A stretch of 64,000 nt of DNA. Origin: CAXBES01 sp963974915. GTDB lineage: Bacteria > Bacteroidota > Bacteroidia > Flavobacteriales > Flavobacteriaceae. A program made the position numbers and the translations under genes. Below, piece after piece: positions 44,804 to 53,230 of this stretch (positions within the stretch are counted from its first letter, which is position 1; each line of letters starts with the position of its first letter). The notes beneath the pieces were generated by a model that was not told where the DNA came from, ran no database searches, and saw only the letters and a program-made list of their open reading frames with translations. The DNA lies in NCBI GenBank assembly GCA_963974915.1, contig CAXBES010000012.1, positions 68,731 through 132,730 on the forward strand, given 5' to 3'.

Positions 44804-46492
44804 TTATCGTGTGTATTTTCGTTTTCGGAAGTATGTAAAAGCGAGACCAAAAATTACCAGCAATCCCAGTGGTAGCAACAGGTTGATCACTTGCCACTTT
44901 GTTCTTTCTTCAGCAGTCTTTAACGGATCAAGAAAAGGAACCGAAATTTCTTTGGACCTAATGTTTATAAGTCCGGTGTCGTCTAACAGATAATTTACCG
45001 TATTGAGTAGAAATTCTTTATTTCCGTACATCGATTGAGTCATTTTATCGAAGCCCAATTCTAAAGGTCTGTTTCCTTGAAACTGGTTTTTAATAATATC
45101 TGCATCGCTTATGATCACCATTTTGGTAGGAATGCTTTTTGTTTTGTCTTCGGAAAGTTTAAAGGGTTTTATCCTGTTTGCTAAGGCAGAAGGAAATTCG
45201 CCTTCTAATAGTACGGCTAGCGGTATCACTCCTGCGTTGTATTCGGAAGGATTTGGACCTTCATTAACGACTTTTAGATTCTTCGGAATATCGATATCGT
45301 AATTGATCTCATCGGGTAAACCCGCAAGCTTAGTAATAGGCGAGGAGCTTAATAGAACGGTCTTTTTTACATCATTCTGAAGGGTGTCGATCTCACTAAC
45401 ATATTCAAATTTCACAGCTTCAATATTCGAAACGACAGGATGATTATTATCGCTTGCCGATAACGGAAAATAAAACCACGGATAGCGATTGTATTGTGAG
45501 TCGTTCTCATTACCTGTGGCTAAAACAATAGGGGCAGAGATCACATCTTTTACAAGATTAGGGTTAATTCGGATACCATACTTAAATAATAGATCCGTTA
45601 AATTCAGGTCTCTTTTTATAGCAAATACCTTCCCGCTTAATTCATCCACGCGCTGTTCTGTCATATCTAATAACCACAGCGAAGCTCCACCATTCATAAT
45701 ATACTGATCGAGAATATATTTTTCTGAATCTGAAAAGGCTTCAGTGGGTTGAGCGATCACCACCAGGTCATAATTCTTTAAGTCGTTTAGCGTTCGTTGT
45801 GGCGATACTGCAACCGAATCTAACGTAAATGGAGCAATTCTATAGTATTCCTTTAAGGTGGTTAGGAAATCTGCAAGATACCTATCGTCCAATTCGCCAT
45901 TTCCCTTTAAAACGGCTACACTGCGCTTTTTTGGGGTAACCAACTTGTTAAAAGCATCTGCAAAAGCGTATTCTAAATTTTGAATAGAGTTGTTAACACG
46001 TTCTTCGGAAGTGGTTCCTAACTGATTTTTAAGGAGAGGGATCCTAACAGTTTTCTCATTGTACGTAGCGAGTGCCCACGGATATATTCGTTCTGTGCTA
46101 ACCTTTCCATTTTCTCTTACTTGTACTTCGGCAGGATTCAGACCCATCTGAAACAATTTCTTCTCTACAGCTTCCGGGTCTTCTTCATCTTCCAAAGGGT
46201 CTATAAACTCATAATTGATATTCGGATTGTAGGCTGTAAATTCTTCTAATAATTGCTTGGTTTCAGTTTGAAGTCTTTTAAATTCGGGAGGAAAATTTCC
46301 TTTTAAAAACACATCAATTATGATAGGTGAGTTCACATCAGAAATAGTATTCTTAGCCGCTTCCGAAAGGGTGTAACGCTTATCCTGAGTTAAGTCGAAA
46401 CGTTTGTAAAAGTAGTTTCCGAAGACATTCAGCAAAATAACGCCAACAAGCAACCCTATAAACTTCGCGATATGTTTCTTGCTTTTCGTCAC
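44804..46492 (-). CDS. gldG: Gliding-motility ABC transporter component GldG
   Basis: Membrane-anchored protein of 562 residues with an N-terminal membrane helix (about 10-27), a large periplasmic domain of the kind seen in ABC-type auxiliary transport (YEFIDPLEDEEDPEAVEKK near 94-112) and a C-terminal helix (about 534-554). GldF, GldG and GldA form an ABC transporter needed for gliding in Flavobacterium johnsoniae. The start codon is GTG, sharing one base with the gldF stop codon. Confidence 0.93.
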   Translation of the reverse strand: MTKSKKHIAKFIGLLVGVILLNVFGNYFYKRFDLTQDKRYTLSEAAKNTISDVNSPIIIDVFLKGNFPPEFKRLQTETKQLLEEFTAYNPNINYEFIDPLEDEEDPEAVEKKLFQMGLNPAEVQVRENGKVSTERIYPWALATYNEKTVRIPLLKNQLGTTSEERVNNSIQNLEYAFADAFNKLVTPKKRSVAVLKGNGELDDRYLADFLTTLKEYYRIAPFTLDSVAVSPQRTLNDLKNYDLVVIAQPTEAFSDSEKYILDQYIMNGGASLWLLDMTEQRVDELSGKVFAIKRDLNLTDLLFKYGIRINPNLVKDVISAPIVLATGNENDSQYNRYPWFYFPLSASDNNHPVVSNIEAVKFEYVSEIDTLQNDVKKTVLLSSSPITKLAGLPDEINYDIDIPKNLKVVNEGPNPSEYNAGVIPLAVLLEGEFPSALANRIKPFKLSEDKTKSIPTKMVIISDADIIKNQFQGNRPLELGFDKMTQSMYGNKEFLLNTVNYLLDDTGLINIRSKEISVPFLDPLKTAEERTKWQVINLLLPLGLLVIFGLAFTYFRKRKYTR

Positions 46493-47205
46493 TATTCTTT
46501 CCGAAGATTTAATATGGTTAGAGCAATAAACAGAACAGCTATACTCACAAAATAAATTAGATCCCTTGTGTCTAAAACACCGCGAGCCACACTGTCAAAA
46601 TGAGCTTTCATCCCAAGATTTGCAATATTGAAACCGGTGCTCATACTAGACAACCCTTCAAACCCGAAATAGAGCAGGAAGCAAAGAAATACGGCCAGAA
46701 TAAATGCAACGATCTGGTTCTGAGATAATGTGGAGGCAAATATTCCAATTGCTGCGTAAGCGAATATTAAAAATAACAACCCTATATACGAACCAAGTGT
46801 ACTTCCAACATCCCAATTACCGGGAGGATTTCCTAAACTTGAAATGGTATATATGTATAAAAATGAAGGTATGATAGCGATTGTAATTAGTAAAGTTGCT
46901 CCAAAATATTTTCCCAGCACTATATTTCTAATCGAAATAGGCTTAGTGAGTAGTAATTCTAATGTTCCCATTTTTTTCTCATCACTAAACGCTCGCATCG
47001 TTACAGCAGGAATTAAAAACAGTAAAACCCATGGCGCTAACTCGAAGAAACTTGAGAGATCGGCAAAACCTGCATCCAGTATATTGAAATTCCCACTAAA
47101 TACCCATAGAAATAGTCCGTTGATCACTAAAAAAATAGCCACAACCAAATATCCAATAGGACTGGAAAAAAAGCTGTTTATTTCGCGTTTAATTAGTGTT
47201 AACAT
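46492..47205 (-). CDS. gldF: Gliding-motility ABC transporter permease GldF
   Basis: Polytopic ABC-2 type permease of 237 residues with about six membrane helices. MLTLIKREINSFFSSPIGYLV at the N-terminus and the PAVTMRAFSDEKKMGTLELLLTKPI segment near 61-85 are the ABC-2 permease landmarks. It is paired with gldG by a one-base overlap. The ATPase GldA is not in the window. It implies that the organism glides or descends from gliders, and fits the type IX-secreted proteins at 50882 and 53231. Confidence 0.94.
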   Translation of the reverse strand: MLTLIKREINSFFSSPIGYLVVAIFLVINGLFLWVFSGNFNILDAGFADLSSFFELAPWVLLFLIPAVTMRAFSDEKKMGTLELLLTKPISIRNIVLGKYFGATLLITIAIIPSFLYIYTISSLGNPPGNWDVGSTLGSYIGLLFLIFAYAAIGIFASTLSQNQIVAFILAVFLCFLLYFGFEGLSSMSTGFNIANLGMKAHFDSVARGVLDTRDLIYFVSIAVLFIALTILNLRKE

Positions 47206-47264
47206 TTATCTTTTGTTAGTAGCTTTTTAATTGTAGAATTTTTAAAAGTATATTCCATGGGTGT

Positions 47265-47570
47265 TTAATTTAAGCCGTTAACAGTAGTAAGTGTATCCAC
47301 ACTCCAGGCTTGCGCTTTAGAACGAAACTTTGGTTTAGTTGTTGCCCAAACTCCTTTGAACAACTCACTTTTTCTATAATTTTCGAGATCTGTTTCTTTC
47401 TGCCACCTGCTGTAAGTAAAAAAAATGGTATCATCATTTTTATCGCGATACAATTCTAAGAACAAACAACCCGGGAAATTCCTAATCTTCGATTTTACTT
47501 CCTCAAAATTAGCAAGAAAAGCAGGAATTTCACTCGCTTCAAATTCCATCTTTACAATTCTTGTGAACAT
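47265..47570 (-). CDS. Antibiotic biosynthesis monooxygenase (ABM) family protein
   Basis: Small ferredoxin-like-fold protein of 101 residues with the ABM pattern: an N-terminal strand IVKMEFEASEIPAFLANFE, then RNFPGCLFLELYRDK near 32-46 and FFTYSRWQKETDLENYRKS near 51-69. Members may be quinone monooxygenases, haem-degrading enzymes or simple ligand binders, so the activity is open. It is 25 bases downstream of the SAM hydroxide adenosyltransferase gene and 59 bases before gldF, probably in one operon. Confidence 0.84.
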   Translation of the reverse strand: MFTRIVKMEFEASEIPAFLANFEEVKSKIRNFPGCLFLELYRDKNDDTIFFTYSRWQKETDLENYRKSELFKGVWATTKPKFRSKAQAWSVDTLTTVNGLN

Positions 47571-47595
47571 ATTTTCATTTAATTTATTCTACTAA

Positions 47596-48429
47596 TTATT
47601 TGGCAAAGTTAACGGTAATTGTATCGCGATACTCCAATCCAAATAGCGTAGAGGCGCTTCCCACGGTACTCGGATTACTTTTATATATGGACAATTCAAG
47701 ATATCCGGACGAATTCCATAAGGCTAGCTTTTTCCCATCTTCCTCTCTTTTTTCACTTGGAAGGTCAAAATTTATAGCATCGCTATAATGGGTATGCACC
47801 TTAGTAAAACTCGCTGTTCTTGCAGAGATCTTAAATTCTCTACCCTTGCCAACTTCTTCAAACTGACTTTTGGTAATATTACTGATCACATTACCATAAT
47901 TGTCTATATAAATTACATTTCCAATGATCTGATTGGCCTCAACATTAACTACCGGTTTAATTCCGGTAAGCTGTTTTATTTCTGAAATAGTTTTCCCGAT
48001 CACCTCCAAAGTACCTCCACGTGCGATATGACAAGCCACTTTAACGAATACATCCAGCACAGGGAAATTACTAATGATTCGGTCATGAATATTTATCTCC
48101 ACTATTTTCTCGGGATTGATCTCATTAACCAACATGGAAATGATCCCGTTATCTGCGCAAATAAAGTAATGACCGTCTAAAAAAACGGCAATATGCTTGT
48201 TTTCAGGATTTAACTCGCTGTCAATACCCACAATATGAATAGTGCCTTGTGGAAAGCTCTTATAAGCATTCTGAATGATATAAGCCGCCTCGGTACTGTG
48301 AAATGGGGAAATTGAATGTGAGATATCAACAATTTTTACATCGTCTAATTCACTGTAAATTGCGCCCTTAACCGCACCTGCAAAGTGATCCTTTTCTCCA
48401 AAATCGGTTGTAAGTGTAATGATCGGCAT
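47596..48429 (-). CDS. SAM hydroxide adenosyltransferase (DUF62 family)
   Basis: Predicted enzyme of 277 residues that hydrolyses S-adenosylmethionine to adenosine and methionine, of the DUF62 group related to the SAM chlorinase and fluorinase. The N-terminal MPIITLTTDFGEKDHFAGAV holds the conserved TDFG, and IVDISHSISPFHSTEAAYI and the IHIVGIDSELN block follow. The C-terminal domain carries IDNYGNVISNI near 180-190. The family has no halogenase function in most bacteria. It is the first gene of the leftward operon and is divergent from phoH. Confidence 0.88.
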   Translation of the reverse strand: MPIITLTTDFGEKDHFAGAVKGAIYSELDDVKIVDISHSISPFHSTEAAYIIQNAYKSFPQGTIHIVGIDSELNPENKHIAVFLDGHYFICADNGIISMLVNEINPEKIVEINIHDRIISNFPVLDVFVKVACHIARGGTLEVIGKTISEIKQLTGIKPVVNVEANQIIGNVIYIDNYGNVISNITKSQFEEVGKGREFKISARTASFTKVHTHYSDAINFDLPSEKREEDGKKLALWNSSGYLELSIYKSNPSTVGSASTLFGLEYRDTITVNFAK

Positions 48430-48476
48430 TAATGAATTGTTGATATTTTGTTAATTCAATTACCACAAAAATAGGT

Positions 48477-48484
48477 TACTTTTG
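48477..48484 (+). promoter_or_regulatory. -7 box for phoH
   Basis: TACTTTTG fits TAnnTTTG. It lies 53 bases before the TTG start I choose for phoH, and the GTG at 48484 is part of the box, so translation cannot start there. The nearest TTG upstream is 26 bases away, slightly too far. Divergent from the minus-strand operon. Confidence 0.5.
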
Positions 48485-48537
48485 TGAGTAGCAAAACTAT
48501 TTTTTGCTTTGTATCATTTATTTTAATTTTTCTGCTT

Positions 48538-49491
48538 TTGAACGAACTTATTATCGAATTAACTGAAATTAGCCCTAGAGAGTTCTTCGGACTTCAAAAC
48601 GCTAATATCGATCTCCTGAAAAACTATTTTCCTAAACTAAAAATTGTAGCACGCGGTAGTAAGATAAAGGCCTACGGCGATGAAGAAGTGCTCGAAGAGT
48701 TCGATAGACGTATGACTATGCTGCTCGAACATTTCGCTAAATACAATAAAATAGATGAAAATGTAATAGAACGGGTTTTACTTAGTCGCGATAAGGATGA
48801 ATATGAAACTTCAGCAAAAAGCGGGGAAGTTTTAGTTCATGGTGTGAGCGGTAAATTGATTAAAGCGCAGACCGCTAATCAACGAAAGCTCGTAGAAATG
48901 ATGGGCAAAAATGATATGGTATTCGCTGTAGGACCTGCAGGAACAGGTAAAACCTATACCGGGGTTGCATTGGCAGTAAAGGCCCTAAAGGAAAAACAAG
49001 TAAAACGAATTATTTTAACCAGACCCGCGGTAGAAGCAGGGGAGAATTTAGGATTTCTACCCGGAGACTTAAAGGAGAAGCTCGATCCGTATATGCAACC
49101 ACTTTACGACGCATTGCGCGATATGATTCCTCACGAAAAACTTGAGTCGTATATTGAGAAAGGAGTTATACAAATCGCCCCTATGGCATTTATGAGAGGT
49201 AGAACCTTAGACAATGCCTTCGTTATCCTCGATGAAGCACAAAATACAACACATGCCCAAATGAAGATGTTTTTAACACGAATGGGAAAAAGTGCTAAAT
49301 TCATGATCACGGGCGATCCGGGACAAATTGATCTTCCACGTAGGGTGATTTCCGGACTTAAAGAGGCATTATTGGTGTTAAAAGATGTAAAAGGAGTGGG
49401 AATGATCTATTTAGACGATAAGGATGTAATTCGTCATCGTTTGGTAAAAGAAGTGATTTCTGCCTATAAAGCTATTGAAAATGTCGACTAA
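48538..49491 (+). CDS. phoH: PhoH-family ATPase
   Basis: P-loop ATPase of 317 residues, likely linked to RNA metabolism. The Walker A GPAGTGKT is at 132-139 and the Walker B with VILDEAQN follows near 225-232. I start at the TTG at 48538, giving MNELIIELTEISPREFFG, the conserved flavobacterial N-terminus. A longer start at GTG 48484 would prepend an implausible hydrophobic stretch and coincides with the promoter box. The 3' end overlaps purC by 11 bases. Confidence 0.92.
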   Translation: MNELIIELTEISPREFFGLQNANIDLLKNYFPKLKIVARGSKIKAYGDEEVLEEFDRRMTMLLEHFAKYNKIDENVIERVLLSRDKDEYETSAKSGEVLVHGVSGKLIKAQTANQRKLVEMMGKNDMVFAVGPAGTGKTYTGVALAVKALKEKQVKRIILTRPAVEAGENLGFLPGDLKEKLDPYMQPLYDALRDMIPHEKLESYIEKGVIQIAPMAFMRGRTLDNAFVILDEAQNTTHAQMKMFLTRMGKSAKFMITGDPGQIDLPRRVISGLKEALLVLKDVKGVGMIYLDDKDVIRHRLVKEVISAYKAIENVD

Positions 49492-50434
49492 TACTATTAT
49501 AGAAACAAACTTCAATTTTCCTGGTCAGAAGAGTGTTTACCACGGAAAGGTTAGAGAAGTATACACACTTGAGGACGATAAATTATTAATGGTCGCAACA
49601 GACAGGCTTAGTGCCTTCGATGTCGTAATGCCGAAAGGAATTCCGTATAAAGGGCAAATTTTGAATCAGATCGCAACCAAAATGATGCGGGATACTGAAG
49701 ATCTTGTGCCAAATTGGTTAATTGCAACTCCAGATCCTAACGTAGCTATTGGTGAGGCCTGTGAACCCTTTAAGGTAGAAATGGTTATACGGGGTTATAT
49801 GAGTGGTCATGCCGCAAGAGAGTACAAACTTGGAAAACGACTGTTGTGCGGAGTAGCTATGCCCGAAGGGATGAAAGAAAACGACAAGTTTCCGGAACCG
49901 ATCATAACTCCTGCTACCAAAGCTGAAATGGGCGCTCATGATGAAGATATTTCTCGAGATGATATTTTAAAAAGAGGGATTGTTTCTGAAACGGACTACC
50001 TCCGGCTCGAAGATTACACTCGAAAATTATTTCAACGCGGAAGCGAGATCGCAAAAAAGAGAGGGTTGATCTTAGTCGATACCAAATACGAATTCGGAAA
50101 GACGAAAGATGGCGAGATCGTGCTAATCGATGAAATCCATACGCCCGATTCCTCACGTTATTTCTACGCCGAAGGCTATCCTGAAAGGCAGGCGAAGGGA
50201 GAGCCCCAAAAGCAACTCTCTAAGGAGTTTGTTCGACAGTGGCTTATTCAAAATGGGTTTCAAGGTTTGGAAGGACAAAAAGTTCCGGTAATGAGTGATG
50301 AATATATCACCACCGTTTCAGAAAGATATATTGAACTCTACGAAAATATAACCGGAGAGAAATTCGTAAAAGCAGATGTTTCAGAAATAAATAAAAGAAT
50401 AGAAAAAAATGTTCTGAATTATTTAAACAAATAA
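49481..50434 (+). CDS. purC: SAICAR synthase (phosphoribosylaminoimidazole-succinocarboxamide synthase)
   Basis: Eighth step of purine synthesis, joining aspartate to CAIR with ATP. It has 317 residues. GKVREVYTL near 22-30, RLSAFDVVMPKGIPYKG near 42-58 and VIRGYMSGHAAREY near 103-116 mark the N-terminal half, and VDTKYEFGKTKDGEIVLIDE with HTPDSSRY is the catalytic C-terminal half. I start at the ATG at 49481 inside phoH rather than the TTG two codons earlier. A terminator follows 22 bases after the stop. Confidence 0.97.
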   Translation: MSTNTIIETNFNFPGQKSVYHGKVREVYTLEDDKLLMVATDRLSAFDVVMPKGIPYKGQILNQIATKMMRDTEDLVPNWLIATPDPNVAIGEACEPFKVEMVIRGYMSGHAAREYKLGKRLLCGVAMPEGMKENDKFPEPIITPATKAEMGAHDEDISRDDILKRGIVSETDYLRLEDYTRKLFQRGSEIAKKRGLILVDTKYEFGKTKDGEIVLIDEIHTPDSSRYFYAEGYPERQAKGEPQKQLSKEFVRQWLIQNGFQGLEGQKVPVMSDEYITTVSERYIELYENITGEKFVKADVSEINKRIEKNVLNYLNK

Positions 50435-50455
50435 CATCATTAAACTTCTTTATCT

Positions 50456-50483
50456 AAAGCCTATCTACGGAAAGGCTTTTTTC
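50456..50483 (+). terminator. Rho-independent terminator after purC
   Basis: A 7-bp stem (AAAGCCT at 50456-50462, AGGCTTT at 50473-50479) with a 10-base loop is followed by a T-run. It closes the phoH-purC unit. Confidence 0.8.
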
Positions 50484-50881
50484 TTACCATGAAATAATTT
50501 ATAAACTCAGGAGATCCTGATCTGTATTGTGATAAATTATGTAAATAGTATAGTTTCACCCTTAATAATCATTATTGATGAACACATTTTATTCTGGTTT
50601 CTCTTTCAATCGTGTAAAAAATACATTTTAAGCATCCTTAAACTGCATTTAAACGTTTAAAAATTACAATATATCGAATAAATAACAGAACATGTAGGAA
50701 TTATCTGAAGCTGTAATATATTAGCATCGTGTTAGTGAAATAACGTATTAAAAGTTTTATCAGTTTATATCTTTCTGAATTATTAAATACCTACTATAGA
50801 AAGATATTTTAAAATATGATTTGATACAATTTTTAATACTTATTGAACAACAAAACTTAAAACTTAATAAAGCCCCAAATT
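50484..50881. other. 398-base AT-rich intergenic region before the beta-helix protein
   Basis: No open frame of note and no tRNA or structured RNA that I recognise. I found no exact TTG-N(17-23)-TAnnTTTG match. The promoter of the gene at 50882 should lie here, possibly with a non-standard sequence. Confidence 0.5.
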
Positions 50882-53080
50882 ATGAGAACAAGTTTTACTC
50901 CAATTTTACTTTTAGTATTTTTAGTAACTTCAATTTCTTATGCTCAGTTTACAGTAACTAATAATCATGACAATGGACCTGGTTCATTTCGTCAGGCGGT
51001 TTTAGATGCCGATGCAACTCCGGGACATAATACTATAACCTTTAATGATAATTATACTATCAATGTTACCTCGGGTAAGATCGTAGCTCATGATGACCTT
51101 ACGATTATCGGTACGGGAGCGGGAAATACAATTTTGGATGGAAGTTCGAATACTATTTACAGAGTTTTCGGTGCAATAGGTTTCGATAACCTGGAAGTTC
51201 AAGGAATTACTTTCAGAAATTCTGTTTCGTTTAATGATGCCGGTGCCGTAGGGATTAAATATGTTAACACGGCTAGATTCATAGATTGTGAATTTTACGG
51301 AAATCATACAAACGCTACTAATGGAGCCGGAGCACTAGGTGCAACCGCAACTAATTTAAGTGTTGAACGTTGTGTGTTTACCGGTAATTCAACAATAAAT
51401 TCTTCTACTACAAGTGCCGGGGCTTTGGGTCTGGCATTAAGTGGAACGCTTACCGTTTCTAATTCAACTTTTACAAATAACAGAGCTCATTATGCCGGAG
51501 GAGCCATTGCTACTAACTCACCGGATGATGTAGTAATCATTAATTCTACTTTTATAGGAAATCGTACCGAAGGTCCGCAAGGTATAGGTGGGGCTGTGGC
51601 TGTTTTGGGTAACTCGAATTCAATATTCACCAATGCAATTTTTACAAATAATTCGGCTTCAAGACAAGGTGGAGCTATTTGGAATGGAAATGGTGGAATG
51701 TCACTAGTAAAAACTTTTATTGATGCAAATGAAGCTAAAGGTGACGATAACATTGATGGAGGAGGAGGTATTTATAATAATGCAGGAGTACTTTCAATTA
51801 GTAACCTTTCAATAATCTCTAATAATAGAACAAGTGGAATAGAAGGTTCGGGTGGAGCTATTATGAATGCGGCCGGCGATGTGTTAGTTCAGAACTCAAC
51901 GATAAGTAATAATGAAGCAAATCATAACGGTGGTGCAATAGAAATGGTAAATGGTAATCTCACTTTAACAAATACCGAAATAATTGCCAATTCAGCGATA
52001 GGAAATACTGTTTCTCCCAACTCCGGTAACGGTGGAGGAATTCATCTAAACGGAAACAACGCTCTTGTTACTATTGAAAATAGCCTCATTTCTGCTAATG
52101 AAGCAGCTCATAATGGGGGAGGTGTTTATAATACAGCGGGAAATCAGCTAGCGATCAATACTACAATTGTAGAAGAAAATTCAACGAATGGTACGACTAT
52201 CACAGAAGGTGGTGCCGGAATTTATAATCAAGGAGGCATCATTGAATTATACGGTTCAACCATATCTAATAATCATAATTTCGGAACCAATGGTTCTGGT
52301 GGAGGTATCCACAATGGTTCTAACGGACAAATAAATATTGCTGTAAGTACTATTTCTGGAAATACAGTTAATGGTTCCGGTGGAGGGATCTTTAATCAAG
52401 GAACAGACCTTACTATCAATGCAGTTACAATTGCAAATAATTCGGCAATTGTGAATGGGGGTGGTATTGAAAGTCTTACCGTTACAACAATAAAGAATAC
52501 TATTGTTGCCGATAACAATGCTGTGGCCGGGATCGACGTATCGGGTACATTTGACTCTAATGACTATAACCTGATTGGTATTGATGATTCAAACGCATTT
52601 CCTGAAAAACCCAATGATTTGGAAGACGCCAATGCTGCCTTAGGACCCTTGAGAAATAATGGTAGCGGAATGCTTATTCACGAATTGACAGCGGGATCGG
52701 AAGCTCTTAACGCCGGTGATCCAAATACAATGTTTGTTGATCAAATTGGACAACCTGTTTTCGACGCTAGACGTGATATAGGTGCATTCGAGCTTCAGGA
52801 ATTCTTACTTTCTGTAGACGACTTTGGAGCTAATTTAAGTGAAATAATTGTGTATCCTAATCCGTCGAAAGGTAGAGCAATGATAAAGATTCCTGCGTCC
52901 TTTGGAGCAGATGTTCAAATTACTCTTATTGAGCTGGGATCCGGTAAAACCGTTGAAAATATTAATACATCTAATGGGGTTAGTGAATTAAACTTAAGTA
53001 GATTATCTGATGGAATATATGTTCTAAGACTTGTTTCTGAAACTACATCTGCTACTAAGCGTTTAGTACTGTCAAAATAA
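50882..53080 (+). CDS. Secreted beta-helix protein with type IX secretion signal
   Basis: Exported surface protein of 732 residues. The signal peptide ends at SISYAQ (22). From about 95 to 550 it is built of many short repeats of the polymorphic-outer-membrane/right-handed beta-helix kind (recurring NNxAxxxGGAI, TISNN, GGGIYN), followed by a choice-of-anchor-like segment (IVADNNAVAGIDVSG and DARRDIGAFELQ). The C-terminal ~75 residues (IIVYPNPSKGRAMI to KRLVLSK) are a type A sorting signal. It is probably an adhesin or cell-surface fibre. No enzyme residues are evident. Confidence 0.85.
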   Translation: MRTSFTPILLLVFLVTSISYAQFTVTNNHDNGPGSFRQAVLDADATPGHNTITFNDNYTINVTSGKIVAHDDLTIIGTGAGNTILDGSSNTIYRVFGAIGFDNLEVQGITFRNSVSFNDAGAVGIKYVNTARFIDCEFYGNHTNATNGAGALGATATNLSVERCVFTGNSTINSSTTSAGALGLALSGTLTVSNSTFTNNRAHYAGGAIATNSPDDVVIINSTFIGNRTEGPQGIGGAVAVLGNSNSIFTNAIFTNNSASRQGGAIWNGNGGMSLVKTFIDANEAKGDDNIDGGGGIYNNAGVLSISNLSIISNNRTSGIEGSGGAIMNAAGDVLVQNSTISNNEANHNGGAIEMVNGNLTLTNTEIIANSAIGNTVSPNSGNGGGIHLNGNNALVTIENSLISANEAAHNGGGVYNTAGNQLAINTTIVEENSTNGTTITEGGAGIYNQGGIIELYGSTISNNHNFGTNGSGGGIHNGSNGQINIAVSTISGNTVNGSGGGIFNQGTDLTINAVTIANNSAIVNGGGIESLTVTTIKNTIVADNNAVAGIDVSGTFDSNDYNLIGIDDSNAFPEKPNDLEDANAALGPLRNNGSGMLIHELTAGSEALNAGDPNTMFVDQIGQPVFDARRDIGAFELQEFLLSVDDFGANLSEIIVYPNPSKGRAMIKIPASFGADVQITLIELGSGKTVENINTSNGVSELNLSRLSDGIYVLRLVSETTSATKRLVLSK

Positions 53081-53136
53081 GCTGGTCATAGACCGGCTTA
53101 ATAAGCGCCTCTTTCCCCCGGAAGAGGCGTTTTTTG
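53079..53136 (+). terminator. Tandem hairpin terminator after the beta-helix gene
   Basis: Two hairpins in a row. The first pairs AAGCTGGTC (53079-53087) with GACCGGCTT (53091-53099) around a 3-base loop, starting at the stop codon. The second pairs CGCCTCTT (53106-53113) with AAGAGGCG (53122-53129) and is followed by six T. The second is a classic terminator; the first may protect the mRNA end. Confidence 0.9.
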
Positions 53137-53230
53137 TTAGTGCTAGTTATTATAATTTACGTAGTATCACGTATTGCGGACGGAAGAATGATGATCTACA
53201 TTTATGGAAACTAATTAATACCAATCTATT

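Noticed and set aside
48484..48537. Upstream GTG start and extra hydrophobic N-terminus for PhoH
   Set aside because: The GTG lies within the -7 box, and the conserved family N-terminus begins at the TTG at 48538.
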